Shown: positions 1 to 9,365, counted from the first letter of the stretch. The stretch: DNA of 64,000 nt from an uncultured Corynebacterium sp. (GCF_946222985.1 NZ_CAMIFY010000008.1:1-64000); one strand, 5' to 3'. Numbers and translations: made by a program. The notes: generated from the sequence alone by a model not told the origin.

Positions 1-1
1 G

Positions 2-202
2 ACCCTCGAGGTCCGCACCGTGCGCTACCGCACCGTCGGCGACATGAGCTGCACCGGCGCCGTGGAATCCACCGCGTCGACCAACGAGGAGATCCTCGCC
101 GAGATCGCCTCCTCCACGCTCACCGAGCGCGGCGCCACCCGCGCCGACGACAAGCTGTCCGAATCCTCGATGGAGGACCGCAAGAAGGAAGGTTACTTCT
201 GA
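2..202 (+). CDS. cysD: Sulfate adenylyltransferase subunit 2 (CysD), C-terminal end only
   Basis: Only the last 66 codons are in the window; the gene begins upstream. CysD is the catalytic subunit of ATP sulfurylase, which makes adenosine 5'-phosphosulfate from ATP and sulfate in assimilatory sulfur metabolism. The visible end has the typical CysD tail: VGDMSCTGAV, then LTERGATRADD, and MEDRKKEGYF at the very end. Its TGA shares a base with the ATG of the next gene (TGATG), so the two are translationally coupled. Identification is firm because of this tail and the CysN gene that follows. Confidence 0.93.
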   Translation, partial: TLEVRTVRYRTVGDMSCTGAVESTASTNEEILAEIASSTLTERGATRADDKLSESSMEDRKKEGYF

Positions 203-1428
203 TGACCACCGCACTCCGCCTGTGCACCGCCGGTTCCGTCGACGACGGCAAGTCCACGTTCGTGGGGCGCCTGCTGCACGACACCAAGAACATCCTCGCC
301 GACCAGTACGAGGCCGTCGCCGCCACCTCCGCCGCCCGCGGCCAGGAGGCCCCCGACCTGTCGCTGCTGGTCGACGGCCTGCGCGCCGAGCGCGAGCAGG
401 GCATCACCATCGACGTCGCCTACCGCTACTTCGCCACCGACGCGCGCTCGTTCATCCTGGCCGACTGCCCCGGCCACGAGCAGTACACCCGCAACACGGT
501 GACGGGCATGTCCACGGCCGAGGCGGTCGTGGTGCTCGTCGACGCGCGCAACGGCGTCGTCACGCAGACCAAGCGCCATGCCACCGTCGCGGCCCTGCTG
601 GGCGTGCGGCACGTCATCGTGGCGGTCAACAAGATCGACCTGCTCGATTACTCCGAGGAGGCCTTCCGGGCCATCGAGTCCGACGTCCAGGCTCTGGCCG
701 GCCGTCTGGGCCTCGAGGACGTCCGCGTCGTGCCGGTGTCCGCCCTGGTCGGGGACAACATCGTCGAGCGTTCGGAGCACACGCCCTGGTACGGCGGCCC
801 GAGCGTGCTGGAGATCCTCGAGACCCTGGAGCCGGCCGTCGAGGCCGACGGCGCGTTCCGCCTGCCGGTCGATTACGTCATCCGCGACGCGGCGACCGAG
901 TACCGCGGTTACGCGGGCCGCATCGCCGTGGGGTCCGTGGCCGTCGGCGACGTCGTGGGCCTGCCGGGCGGCCGCGAGGCGACGGTGTCCCGCGTGACCG
1001 TCGCCGGCGACGACGTCACCTCCGCCGAGGCCGGCCAGTCCGTGGCCGTCAGCCTCGACGGCGAGTTCGACCTCGCCCGCGGCGACCTCATCTCCGGCGG
1101 CGAGCGCCCCGAGGACGTGCGCCGCTTCACCGCGGTGGCCGTGCAGTTGGCGGATGCGCCGCTGGCCGTCGGCCGCGTCGTCGAGGTCCGCTACGGCGCC
1201 GCGCTGGTGCGCGGCCGCGTGGTGTCCGTCGATGCTCTCATCGACATCGAGACCGGTGAGCCCACGGGCGTCACCGATTCCCTGTCGGCCAACGACGTCG
1301 CCGAGGTCACCGTCGAGGTGGCCCAGGCGCTGCCCGTCGAGCCGTACCGCGTCGGCGGCCGCGTCGGCGCGTTCCTGCTGGTCGAGCCCGGCACCGGCGA
1401 CACCCTCACGGCCGGTCTGGTGCGATGA
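202..1428 (+). CDS. cysN: Sulfate adenylyltransferase subunit 1 (CysN), GTPase subunit
   Basis: CysN is the regulatory GTPase of ATP sulfurylase; GTP hydrolysis drives APS formation by CysD. The 408-aa protein has the elongation-factor-type G domain: P-loop GSVDDGKST at residues 11-19, G3 motif DCPGHEQ near residue 90, and NKID near residue 144. A beta-barrel domain follows, as in EF-Tu. The length is that of stand-alone CysN, and no APS kinase (CysC) domain is fused at the C-terminus. Start and stop overlap both neighbours (cysD upstream, chelatase downstream), which indicates one operon. Confidence 0.96.
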   Translation: MTTALRLCTAGSVDDGKSTFVGRLLHDTKNILADQYEAVAATSAARGQEAPDLSLLVDGLRAEREQGITIDVAYRYFATDARSFILADCPGHEQYTRNTVTGMSTAEAVVVLVDARNGVVTQTKRHATVAALLGVRHVIVAVNKIDLLDYSEEAFRAIESDVQALAGRLGLEDVRVVPVSALVGDNIVERSEHTPWYGGPSVLEILETLEPAVEADGAFRLPVDYVIRDAATEYRGYAGRIAVGSVAVGDVVGLPGGREATVSRVTVAGDDVTSAEAGQSVAVSLDGEFDLARGDLISGGERPEDVRRFTAVAVQLADAPLAVGRVVEVRYGAALVRGRVVSVDALIDIETGEPTGVTDSLSANDVAEVTVEVAQALPVEPYRVGGRVGAFLLVEPGTGDTLTAGLVR

Positions 1429-2153
1429 CCGCCCTGATCCTCGTCGCCCACGGGTCCCGTCACGCCGGCGCCGCGCCGGTGCTGGAGGATCTGGCGGAGT
1501 CGGTGCGCGCGACGCTGCCGGCGCCGTCGGCCGGCGGGCCCGAGGACGTGCGCGTGGCGTGGCTGGAGTTCAACGATCCGTCGCTGACGGCCGCGTGCGC
1601 CGATTTCGCCGAGCGCGGCATCCGTGACGCGGTGATCGTCCCGCTGCTGTTCACCGAGGCCTTCCACCGCACCGTCGATCTGCCCGAGCAGGCCGCGGCG
1701 GCGACGGAGGCCACGGGCGTGGAGTTGGAGATCCGCGACGGACTCGGGCTCGGCGACGGCGTGCGCCGCGCGGTGCTGCGTTCCGTGCTGGCCGCGGCGA
1801 AGTCTCCGGGCGACGACGTGCTCGTCGTGTCCGTGGGCTCGTCCTCCGAGGCCGCCAATGACGCGGTGCGCGAGTTCGCCGCCGGTCTCGACGGCATGCT
1901 GCCGGGCCGGGTGCGCGCGACGTTCGCCATCGCGTTGGGCTCCGACGTCGATGATGCGGTGGCCGCCGCCGCCGAGCGCGGGCGCGGTCTCGTCCTCGCC
2001 CCGTTGTTCACGGCGCCGGGTCTGCTCTGGGACGTCGCGGTGCAGCGCGCCGATGGTCGGGCCGCGATCGCCGAGCCCCTGGGTTCCCTGCTTTGCGACG
2101 TCGTCACCTCCCGCTGGGGATCGTGCGTCGGCGTCACCCGCTGCGCCGCGTGA
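1425..2153 (+). CDS. Sirohydrochlorin chelatase-like protein (CbiX/SirB family)
   Basis: The 242-aa protein looks like a tandem-domain chelatase. The first half opens with LILVAHGSRHAG, the HGSR motif of CbiX/SirB, and the second half repeats the fold with VVSVGSSSEAA. Family members insert Fe or Co into sirohydrochlorin. Next to cysDN the likely job is ferrochelation to make siroheme for sulfite reductase; in C. glutamicum the gene at this place is called cysY (from memory). ATG overlaps the cysN stop (ATGA). It is the last gene of the sulfur operon, and metal specificity is inferred only from context. Confidence 0.85.
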   Translation: MTALILVAHGSRHAGAAPVLEDLAESVRATLPAPSAGGPEDVRVAWLEFNDPSLTAACADFAERGIRDAVIVPLLFTEAFHRTVDLPEQAAAATEATGVELEIRDGLGLGDGVRRAVLRSVLAAAKSPGDDVLVVSVGSSSEAANDAVREFAAGLDGMLPGRVRATFAIALGSDVDDAVAAAAERGRGLVLAPLFTAPGLLWDVAVQRADGRAAIAEPLGSLLCDVVTSRWGSCVGVTRCAA

Positions 2154-2244
2154 GCCAAGGTCTCCCCCGGAACATCTGGATAACGCCATAACCATGGTGC
2201 TAACGTTTTCGACGATTCACTGACGAATGCGGGAGGCACGGGCC

Positions 2245-3843
2245 ATGGTCGGCAAGGGCGGGATCGCCGGCGCGTGCGCGGCCGTCGCGGCGATCTCGCT
2301 CGTCTCCGCCTGCGGTGACCCGGGGCGCGTCGATGCGGGTGCCGACGAATCGGTGTCGCTGACGCTGGCCGCCGCGGGGCCGGTCGAGAACTTCCATCCC
2401 GCGGCCGGTTACGGCCGGGCGGGCGTGAGCCCCGTCTACGACGGGCTGCTGCGCCCGGATCCGGTCGACGGCGGCGACGTCATCCCCGATCTGGTGCCGG
2501 CCCTGGCCGCCGCCGACCCCGAGGCCAATCCCGCCGCCGACGAGTGGACGGTGACGCTGCGCGAGGGGGTGACCTTCCACGACGGCTCGGCCTTCGACGC
2601 CGCCGACGTCAAGGCGACCTACGACGTCGCCCGCGACGCGGGCCGCGGGTCGGCCGTGTCGGGCGACTACGACCTCATCGACGACGTCGTCATCGTCGAC
2701 GACCACCGGGTGACGTTCCGCCTCTCCCATCCCTACGGTGACTTCCGTTCCCGCCTGACGTTGGCCATCGCCCCGTCGGAGTTCGTGGGACAAGGCACCG
2801 TCGCCGACGGCCCGCTGGCTTCGCGGCCGGTGGGCACCGGACCGTACGAGGTCACCGAGCGCACCGGCGACCTGACCCGCTACACCGCCCGCGATGATCA
2901 TTGGGCCGGACGGCCACGCGTCGGGGAGATCCTGGTGACGGTCGTGGCCGACGACGCCGCCCGCGCCGGCCGCGTGGCCTCCGGCGAAATCGACGGTGCG
3001 GGCGTGCCGGCCTCGGTGGCCACCGGGATGGGGGAGCGGGGCGGAACAACCGTCGTCACCGCGGTGTCGGCGGATTGGCGCGCCATTTCCCTGCCGGATC
3101 ACCCGTTCCTCGAGGACCCGGACGTGCGCCGCGCCCTCAACCTCGCCGTCGACCGCGACGCGATGGTCGCCGGGCCGCTGTCCGGGCACGGTCGCCCCAT
3201 CTCCACGGCGATCCCGGAGATCTTCGGCGACGCCCACGACCCGGGCGCCGTCTACGACCACGACCCGGCAGAGGCCGAGCGCATCCTCGACGACGCCGGG
3301 TGGCGCGTCGGCGCCGACGGAGTGCGCGAGAAGGACGGCGTGCGCGCGGAGATCCCGCTGTATCACCCCGCCGACGACACCCAGCGCCGCGACCTGGGCA
3401 TGGAGTTCTCCGCGCAGATGGAGCGCATCGGCGTCTCCTTCCCGACCCGCGCGTCGACGTGGGACGACATCACCCCGCGCCTCGGCGAGGTGGCCGCGGT
3501 CCTCGGCGGCGGGGAAGCGCCGTGGGACCCGGACCAGATGTCGCGCGACCTCTTCCACACCCGCGAAGCCGGCACCTCGGCCTACGCCAACCCCGGCGAC
3601 CACGGCAGCGCCGAACTCGACGCCGTGATCGACGAGGCGCGGCGCACCCTCGACGACGCCGACCGCGCCCGCCTCTACCGCGAGGCCCAGCGCCTGTACC
3701 TGGAGAACCCGTCGAGCATCTTCCTCGCCACGGTCGACCACGCGTATCTCGTCTCGGGAGACACCGCCCCGCCGATCCTCGAGCCCCACATCCACGGCGA
3801 GATCTGGGGCCCGTGGTGGGATCTGCGCTCGTGGCCGACGTGA
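2245..3843 (+). CDS. ABC transporter substrate-binding lipoprotein, peptide/nickel family 5
   Basis: Extracytoplasmic solute-binding protein of the DppA/OppA/NikA type, 532 aa. The N-terminus has a short basic region, a hydrophobic stretch and lipobox VSAC, so it is a predicted lipoprotein. Family features include EWTVTLREGVTFHDGS, the GTGPYEV turn and DVRRALNLAVDRDAM. I chose ATG 2245 because GGGAGG at 2231-2236 lies 8 nt upstream; an in-frame ATG at 2227 lacks such a site and would add six charged residues. It is the first of five genes with overlapping or near-touching ends. Whether the ligand is a peptide, nickel or another small molecule cannot be read from the sequence. Confidence 0.9.
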   Translation: MVGKGGIAGACAAVAAISLVSACGDPGRVDAGADESVSLTLAAAGPVENFHPAAGYGRAGVSPVYDGLLRPDPVDGGDVIPDLVPALAAADPEANPAADEWTVTLREGVTFHDGSAFDAADVKATYDVARDAGRGSAVSGDYDLIDDVVIVDDHRVTFRLSHPYGDFRSRLTLAIAPSEFVGQGTVADGPLASRPVGTGPYEVTERTGDLTRYTARDDHWAGRPRVGEILVTVVADDAARAGRVASGEIDGAGVPASVATGMGERGGTTVVTAVSADWRAISLPDHPFLEDPDVRRALNLAVDRDAMVAGPLSGHGRPISTAIPEIFGDAHDPGAVYDHDPAEAERILDDAGWRVGADGVREKDGVRAEIPLYHPADDTQRRDLGMEFSAQMERIGVSFPTRASTWDDITPRLGEVAAVLGGGEAPWDPDQMSRDLFHTREAGTSAYANPGDHGSAELDAVIDEARRTLDDADRARLYREAQRLYLENPSSIFLATVDHAYLVSGDTAPPILEPHIHGEIWGPWWDLRSWPT

Positions 3844-4814
3844 CCCGTCGCCGACTGGGGCGGATGATCGCCGTGCGCTCGGCCGTCATCGTCGCGATGA
3901 CCGTCGCCGTCTCCTTCGTCATGTTCGCGTTGGCCGCGGCCTCGCCCTTCGACCCGCTGGCGTCGTACCTGGGCACCGGGTACGCGCGCCTGTCGGAGGC
4001 CGAACGCGCCGACGTCGCCGCGGCCATCGGCGCCGACGTGCCGTGGTGGCGCCACTGGCTCGATTGGATGGCGGGCCTGGTCACGGGCGACCCGGGATAC
4101 TCCCGCTCCTTCGGCCTCCCCGTCGCGGACGTCCTGGCCGAACGGCTGCCGTGGACCATCCTGCTGTCGGTCACCGGCCTGACCGTCGCCGTCGTCGCGG
4201 CGATCCTCCTCGGCACGTGGGCCGGGCACCGGCCGGGCGGCCGCGTCGACCGCGCGATCGTGGCGATGGGCGTGTTCCTCGCCGCGACCCCGCCGTTCCT
4301 TCCCGCGCTCGTCGTCGTCATGCTCTTCGCGTTGACGTGGCACGTCATCCCCGCTGGCGGGGCGGCGCCGATCGGCGAGCAGCCGACGCTGGCCACCGTC
4401 GGCCCGTACCTCGTCGGTCCGGCCGCGGTGCTGGCGATCACCCAGCTGCCGTGGCCGCTGCTGGCCGTGCGCCGTGCGACCGCCGAGGCCGTCGGCTCCG
4501 ACGCCGTCGAACACGCCCGCGCCCGCGGACTTTCGCCGGGCGTGGTGCTGCGCCGCCACGTCGCCCCGATGTCGCTGATGCCCCTGGTCACCATCGTCGG
4601 CGGTCGGCTGTCCGAACTCGTCGTCGGCACCGTCATCGTCGAGACGGTCTTCTCGTGGCCCGGCCTGGCCGATGCCGCGGTCACCGCCGCCGTGGACGTC
4701 GATTTCCCGCTGCTCGCCGCGACGACGGTGCTCACCACCGTCCTCGTCATGGGCGGCAACCTCGTCGCCGACGTCACGTACACCGTCCTCGACCCGAGGG
4801 TGAGGGACGTGTGA
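3840..4814 (+). CDS. ABC transporter permease, DppB/NikB type
   Basis: First inner-membrane permease of the importer, about 324 aa with roughly six membrane segments. The cytoplasmic loop EHARARGLSPGVVLRRHVAPM fits the EAA motif that contacts the ATPases, and the protein ends YTVLDPRVRDV as DppB-type permeases do. GTG 3840 overlaps the TGA of the binding-protein gene (GTGA). ATG 3864, just after GGGGCGG, is an alternative start. The second permease follows with another GTGA overlap, so the pair should be made in equal amounts. Confidence 0.88.
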   Translation: MTRRRLGRMIAVRSAVIVAMTVAVSFVMFALAAASPFDPLASYLGTGYARLSEAERADVAAAIGADVPWWRHWLDWMAGLVTGDPGYSRSFGLPVADVLAERLPWTILLSVTGLTVAVVAAILLGTWAGHRPGGRVDRAIVAMGVFLAATPPFLPALVVVMLFALTWHVIPAGGAAPIGEQPTLATVGPYLVGPAAVLAITQLPWPLLAVRRATAEAVGSDAVEHARARGLSPGVVLRRHVAPMSLMPLVTIVGGRLSELVVGTVIVETVFSWPGLADAAVTAAVDVDFPLLAATTVLTTVLVMGGNLVADVTYTVLDPRVRDV

Positions 4815-5575
4815 AGCTCCGACATCTCCCGTTGATCGCCCTGCTGCTCTTCGCGTTCCTCGTGCCGCCGCTGTGGCCGGATCAGACCGCCGACTTCTCC
4901 CGGGCGCTGCTCCCGCCCGGCGGCGAGTGGATCGCCGGCACCGACCACTACGGCTTCGACCTGTGGTCCCGCACCGCCGCCGGCCTGCGGACGTCGCTGT
5001 TCATCGGCCTGATCTCCGCCTGCGCCGCGACGGCCATCGGCATGATCGTCGGCCTCGCCGCCGCCGCCCGCGGCGGGTGGCTCGACCGGGTGCTCATGCG
5101 CGGCACCGACGCGGTCAACTCGATCCCGCACCTCCTTCTCAGCGTGGTCATCGTCGCGCTGTTCCGTGGCTCGATCCCCGCCCTGGTACTGGCCATCGCG
5201 TTGACGCACTGGCCGCAGGTCGCCCGTATCGTCCGGTCGACGGTGCTGTCGGTGCGCGAATCCGAGTTCGTCGCCGCCGCCCGCGGCGCCGGTGCGTCGA
5301 ACGCGGCGGTGATGGCCTGGCATTTCGTGCCGATCGCGGCGGGTCAGGCGGCGGTGGCCGTCGTCATGCTCGTTCCGCATGCCGTGTGGCACGAATCGGC
5401 CCTGTCCTTCCTCGGCCTGGGGCTCCAGCCGGATCAGCCGTCGCTGGGCACGCTGCTGGATCAGGCGCGCGCCGACATCCTCACCGGCGCGTGGTGGACC
5501 CTCGCCGTGCCCGGTGCGGTCCTGCTGGCCGCGTCCCTGTCCCTGGTCGCCGTGGCGAGGAAGGTGCCGAAATGA
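4811..5575 (+). CDS. ABC transporter permease, DppC/NikC type
   Basis: Second permease subunit, 254 aa, about five or six membrane spans. Visible family features are GTDHYGFDLWSR after the first span (GTDxxGrDv in DppC), the EAA-type loop ESEFVAAARGAGASN and SALSFLGLGLQP near the C-terminus. The GTG start overlaps the preceding stop, and the gene's own TGA overlaps the ATG of the first ATPase. It is somewhat shorter than typical DppC (near 290 aa) because the N-terminal cytoplasmic extension is nearly absent. Confidence 0.88.
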   Translation: MKLRHLPLIALLLFAFLVPPLWPDQTADFSRALLPPGGEWIAGTDHYGFDLWSRTAAGLRTSLFIGLISACAATAIGMIVGLAAAARGGWLDRVLMRGTDAVNSIPHLLLSVVIVALFRGSIPALVLAIALTHWPQVARIVRSTVLSVRESEFVAAARGAGASNAAVMAWHFVPIAAGQAAVAVVMLVPHAVWHESALSFLGLGLQPDQPSLGTLLDQARADILTGAWWTLAVPGAVLLAASLSLVAVARKVPK

Positions 5576-6303
5576 CCGACCCCCGCACCGTCGTCGCCGG
5601 CGTCGACCGGCTCACCGTGACCGTCGACCGGCCACTGGTCAGCGACGCGACGATCCACCTGCACCCCGGCCGCGTCCACGGCCTCGTCGGCGGCTCCGGC
5701 GCCGGCAAGTCCACCATCGGCCGCGCCATCGCCGGCCTCCGCCCCCGCGGAGCGCGCCTCGACGGCCGCATTCTCGGCGAGGGCACCGCCGGCCTGGTCC
5801 CGCAATCACCCGCGTCGTCGTTCACGCCCGTGCGGCGCCTCGGCCCGCAGCTGGCGGAGATCACCGGGGACCGGGACGGCGTCGTCACGCTCCTGCGGCG
5901 GGTCCACCTCGACCCCGCGGCGGCGCGCCTGTACCCGCACCAGCTCTCCGGCGGGATGGCCCAGCGCGCGGCGATCGCGGCGGCGCTGGCGACCCGGCGG
6001 CCCGTGCTCGTCGCCGACGAACCGACCAGCGCCCTCGACCCCGACCTGACCGCCGACGTCCTGGCCCTGCTGCGCGACCTCGCCGACGCCGGACTCGCCG
6101 TGCTCCTGATCAGCCACGACATCGAATCCCTGCGCGCCTCCGGCGTCTGCGACGACCTGTCCGTGATGCGCCGCGGCACCATCGTCGAGCAGGGGCCCGC
6201 GGCACGCGTCCTGACCTCGCCCGACCACGACTTCACCCGCGCTCTGCTCGCCGCGCTGCCCTCCGGCGGCATGCGGACCACGGCGCCGTACGAGAGGGGC
6301 TGA
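5572..6303 (+). CDS. ABC transporter ATP-binding protein, DppD/NikD type
   Basis: First ATPase of the importer, 243 aa. Walker A is GGSGAGKST (about residues 40-48), the signature is LSGGMAQR, Walker B is VLVADEPTSALD, and the switch histidine is in LLISHD. The Q-loop region reads GLVPQSP. The C-terminal oligopeptide-transporter extension seen in longer DppD proteins is missing, so the protein is compact like NikD. ATG overlaps the stop of the permease gene. Confidence 0.9.
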   Translation: MTDPRTVVAGVDRLTVTVDRPLVSDATIHLHPGRVHGLVGGSGAGKSTIGRAIAGLRPRGARLDGRILGEGTAGLVPQSPASSFTPVRRLGPQLAEITGDRDGVVTLLRRVHLDPAAARLYPHQLSGGMAQRAAIAAALATRRPVLVADEPTSALDPDLTADVLALLRDLADAGLAVLLISHDIESLRASGVCDDLSVMRRGTIVEQGPAARVLTSPDHDFTRALLAALPSGGMRTTAPYERG

Positions 6304-6306
6304 CCC

Positions 6307-6933
6307 ATGGCCTCCCCGTTGTCCGCGCGCGACGTCACGGTGCTTTTCGACGGCCGCACCGTCCTCGACCGCGTCAGCCTCGACGTCGAGCCCGGGCGCA
6401 TCCGCGGCGTGACGGGCCCGAGCGGCGTCGGCAAGACGACCCTGGCCAGGGTGTTGTCGGGGCGGCTGGCCCCCGACGCCGGCGTCGTCTCCGGCGGTGG
6501 CCCCGTCCGCGTGGCGCTCATCGGCCAGGACCCGCGCGCCGCCTGTGATCCTCGTTGGACCCTGCGGCGCACCATCGGCGAGCCGCATCGCATCGCCGCT
6601 GGTGGGGTGCGCGTGCGCGGCGAGGCGGCGGGGGAGCGCGATGCCGTCGACGATGCCGCCGACCGTCTGTTCCTCGACGCCGACTTGCTGGGTCGCCGTC
6701 CCTCCGCCGTGTCCGACGGCCAGCTTCAGCGCGCCGTCATCGCGCGCGCCCTCGTGCAGCGCCCCGACTTTCTGATCTGCGACGAGCCGACGTCCATGCT
6801 CGATCCGATCACCGCCGCCGGGGTCGTCGCCGTGCTGCGCGAACGTGCCGACGCCGGCGTCGGCGTCCTCCTCGTCACCCACGACCACCGTCTCCTCAAC
6901 GCCGTCGCCGACGAGGTCTTCGAACTCGGCTAG
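6307..6933 (+). CDS. ABC transporter ATP-binding protein, DppF/NikE type, short
   Basis: Second ATPase, 208 aa. Walker A is GPSGVGKTT and Walker B is FLICDEPTSMLD, followed by LLVTHDH. The signature is VSDGQLQR where LSGGQ is usual, so the first glycine position carries Asp; SDGQ variants occur in NikE-like proteins. It lacks the C-terminal extension and the long specificity tail. It begins 3 nt after the preceding stop and ends the operon. Heterodimerisation with the previous ATPase is inferred from the family. Confidence 0.87.
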   Translation: MASPLSARDVTVLFDGRTVLDRVSLDVEPGRIRGVTGPSGVGKTTLARVLSGRLAPDAGVVSGGGPVRVALIGQDPRAACDPRWTLRRTIGEPHRIAAGGVRVRGEAAGERDAVDDAADRLFLDADLLGRRPSAVSDGQLQRAVIARALVQRPDFLICDEPTSMLDPITAAGVVAVLRERADAGVGVLLVTHDHRLLNAVADEVFELG

Positions 6934-7024
6934 CGGCCCGCCCTTTTCTCGCTTTACGACGCTCCGAGCCCACCGTGGCACCTCCTCCGGGGCCTCACTT
7001 TTCTCGGCGCCTCCCCGCCACCCC

Positions 7025-7112
7025 TCAACCTCCACCACGCCGACCTTCAACCTCCACCGAAGCCCGATACTCGTTCACCTGTTCGATACCCGATCGACGC
7101 CAAACCTTCACC
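7025..7112 (+). repeat. Three short direct repeats upstream of the HNH gene
   Basis: The 12-mer TCAACCTCCACC occurs at 7025-7036 and 7047-7058, and a degenerate copy, CAAACCTTCACC, lies at 7101-7112. The rest of the 330-nt gap (6934-7263) holds the promoter described at 7132-7159 and no convincing gene. The copies could be operators or remnants of a mobile-type flank; nothing in the sequence decides. Confidence 0.45.
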
Positions 7113-7131
7113 GCAAACAGTCGAATCTGCC

Positions 7132-7159
7132 TTGCCGAAGGTTCGAACCCCTGTATGAT
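7132..7159 (+). promoter_or_regulatory. Probable housekeeping promoter of the HNH gene
   Basis: TTGCCG at 7132-7137 and TATGAT at 7154-7159 are separated by 16 nt, close to the sigma-A consensus. Transcription would start near 7166 and leave a leader of about 100 nt before ATG 7264. A 6-bp inverted repeat at the end of that leader, CATGTC (7242-7247) with GACATG (7261-7266), pairs the start codon and leaves the AGGGGGA ribosome-binding site in the loop. Confidence 0.5.
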
Positions 7160-7263
7160 GAAGCGTAACGGGCACGCACCGGGGGGACACGGGGAAAACG
7201 CACTGTTCAACCCCCGGGGATTGCCGCTACTTCGCTCATCACATGTCCCCAGGGGGATGCGAC

Positions 7264-9126
7264 ATGACATTCGAAGACGACACCGCCGACGACGACCACG
7301 ATGACCGGGATGATGATCAGGCCCGCGATCCTGGCGAGCACGACGACCGGGGTGATGATCCGGACAAGGATCATCACGACCAACCCGCGGACTCACCGCC
7401 AGGCAAACGCTGGGTCACCCAACGCGACGACGACGCACTCACCGGCCTGTCCCGCGCACGCAACCTCGCCGACCTCAACATGGCCCTCGCCTGCACGCCC
7501 ACCGGCGACAAGGACGTCGACTCGCATGCCGCGACCATCACGACCCGCATCGGGGCGGGCAAAACGCAAGCACTGCAGTACTGCGACGTCGGCCTCATGC
7601 TCGCCCGCATGCCGAAGCTGCTGGACTTCTGCCGCACTGGGGCACTGCCGCTGTACCACCTGACGAAAATCGCCGGTTCGGTCACCGCGGTGTCCGACGA
7701 CAACATCGCCGAAGTCGAAACACGCATCCTCGCCTACCTCACACCCCGCCGTGACCTCCAAGCCCTGCCCGGGGCCCGGCTGTTGCGCAAGGAGATCGGT
7801 GCGATCGTCGAGGACATCGAACCGATCTCCACCCCACCCGACGAAGACGATGACCCAAAGCCGCCGAGTGGCGAGTCGTACTACGTCGACAATGAGCACC
7901 CTGGCGAGCACGGTGAGATGCACGCCATTCTTCGCAAGGATCGGATGGCGGAGCTCGACGCCACCGTCCGTGCCATCCGCGATGCGAAAACCAAAGCCGG
8001 TCAGCAGTGCTCCTTGGGTGACGCCCTGATGCACATGTGTCGCGGCACCGCCGAGGGTGTGAAAGTCACCATGAACATCTACGCCGATGCCGATGGTGAC
8101 GAGAAGTCGATGCGTCTGTGGCTCGATGGCGCCGGCTGGCTCCCGAACTACCTGACCAAACAGTGGTTGGAGCGCGCTGACGACGCCCGCCTGTCATCTG
8201 ATTCGGCGACCACCGGCTACGCCCCGACATCCGCACAGAAAGCCCGTGTTCGCGGCCGGGATGGGGGGTGCCGGTTTCCGGGGTGCACGGTGCCGGCGCA
8301 TCGATGTCAGATCGACCACGTCATCAACTACGACCCGAATGCGCCGGTGAATCCACTGTTCAAGGTCAATGCGGGCACGAACACCTCGAATAACGGAACC
8401 GAGACAAGATCCACCCGGCACCCGGTGGGCCTGTCGACCTACCTCGACTGGCTCACAGGAACCGGCACAGCGAAGGCGACCCCGGGAATCAACACGCCGA
8501 ACGGATATCTACCTGGCAGTGATTCACAAGGCATGGGAATAACGGCCACGTGGAATCTGCAGTGCTTATGTCAGCACCACCACAATCTGAAGACCTCGAG
8601 ACATTGGCGAGCAACGATGCACGACGACGGGTCGGTGACGTGGACCGATCATGAGGGCACCGCGAGTGCGACGACGGTTCCCTACGGACCGATGGCGCAC
8701 ATCAAACGCCAAACCTTCGACCAGCGGGCGACTCGGATCACCGCGACGATCCGAGGCAACAACACCCGCCGTCTCCGTGCCGAAGCCGAGGCCGCCGCAG
8801 CACAGGAACTCGCCGAAGACGAGGCCGCGATCCGCGATCATGCCCGAGCGACCGCAAGGTTCGAGGCGGACATGGCGGAGTTCATCGCCGGCCCGCTGAA
8901 CTCAACCGACCAGGAAGTGGCGGAACAAGCGCAGTGTTTGGTCGACGCCGCCGATGACGGGTGGCCGACGACTGACGACCTGATGTGGGCCCGGTCGGGA
9001 GCACGAGCATCAGCGCGAATGGGACGACGGGGAAACGCCCCGACCTGCCACCGAGCGGACATTGATGCGGTGGCCGCGCCGAAACCACCGCAACCGTTGG
9101 GACCGATCCCGGGAATCCCGTTCTAA
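7264..9126 (+). CDS. DUF222/HNH endonuclease-domain protein (13E12-repeat family)
   Basis: A 620-aa protein with a very acidic, His/Asp-rich N-terminus (residues 1-40), a DUF222 helical region (about 50-330) and a C-terminal HNH domain. The HNH part shows RDGGCRFPGC, then HRCQIDHVINY, then NLQCLCQHHHNLK, which carry the Cys pairs and the His residues of the beta-beta-alpha metal fold. Such genes occur in many copies in corynebacteria and mycobacteria and are often counted as selfish elements; their biological role is not settled. The start at 7264 is set by AGGGGGA at 7251-7257. No partner gene or att site is visible nearby. Confidence 0.85.
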   Translation: MTFEDDTADDDHDDRDDDQARDPGEHDDRGDDPDKDHHDQPADSPPGKRWVTQRDDDALTGLSRARNLADLNMALACTPTGDKDVDSHAATITTRIGAGKTQALQYCDVGLMLARMPKLLDFCRTGALPLYHLTKIAGSVTAVSDDNIAEVETRILAYLTPRRDLQALPGARLLRKEIGAIVEDIEPISTPPDEDDDPKPPSGESYYVDNEHPGEHGEMHAILRKDRMAELDATVRAIRDAKTKAGQQCSLGDALMHMCRGTAEGVKVTMNIYADADGDEKSMRLWLDGAGWLPNYLTKQWLERADDARLSSDSATTGYAPTSAQKARVRGRDGGCRFPGCTVPAHRCQIDHVINYDPNAPVNPLFKVNAGTNTSNNGTETRSTRHPVGLSTYLDWLTGTGTAKATPGINTPNGYLPGSDSQGMGITATWNLQCLCQHHHNLKTSRHWRATMHDDGSVTWTDHEGTASATTVPYGPMAHIKRQTFDQRATRITATIRGNNTRRLRAEAEAAAAQELAEDEAAIRDHARATARFEADMAEFIAGPLNSTDQEVAEQAQCLVDAADDGWPTTDDLMWARSGARASARMGRRGNAPTCHRADIDAVAAPKPPQPLGPIPGIPF

Positions 9127-9318
9127 GGAGCGGCCTGATGTTGATGCCCGAACTGCCCCAGTGAGCGTGAAATCAAGCGATGTAATCCGGATTGGAACGA
9201 AGGACGAGAGACTACGTGTCCGAATTCGGAACCAAGACCGCGTCGGCGTCCGAAAAACGGGAAGGAGGAGGGGCGCAGTGTCCCCCCGTTCGCAGTTCCC
9301 GGTTCTCAGCAACTCCGC

Positions 9319-9354
9319 GTCCAGCCCGTCCAGCCCGTTCAGCCCTTCCAGCCT
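9319..9354. repeat. Four tandem 9-bp units downstream of fprA
   Basis: Units GTCCAGCCC, GTCCAGCCC, GTTCAGCCC and TTCCAGCCT lie head to tail in the convergent gap between the HNH gene and fprA. The gap (9127-9365) has no other recognisable feature and no clear T-tailed terminator. The tract lies just outside the fprA stop codon and may be slippage-prone. Confidence 0.5.
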
Positions 9355-9365
9355 GGCTAGCTGTT

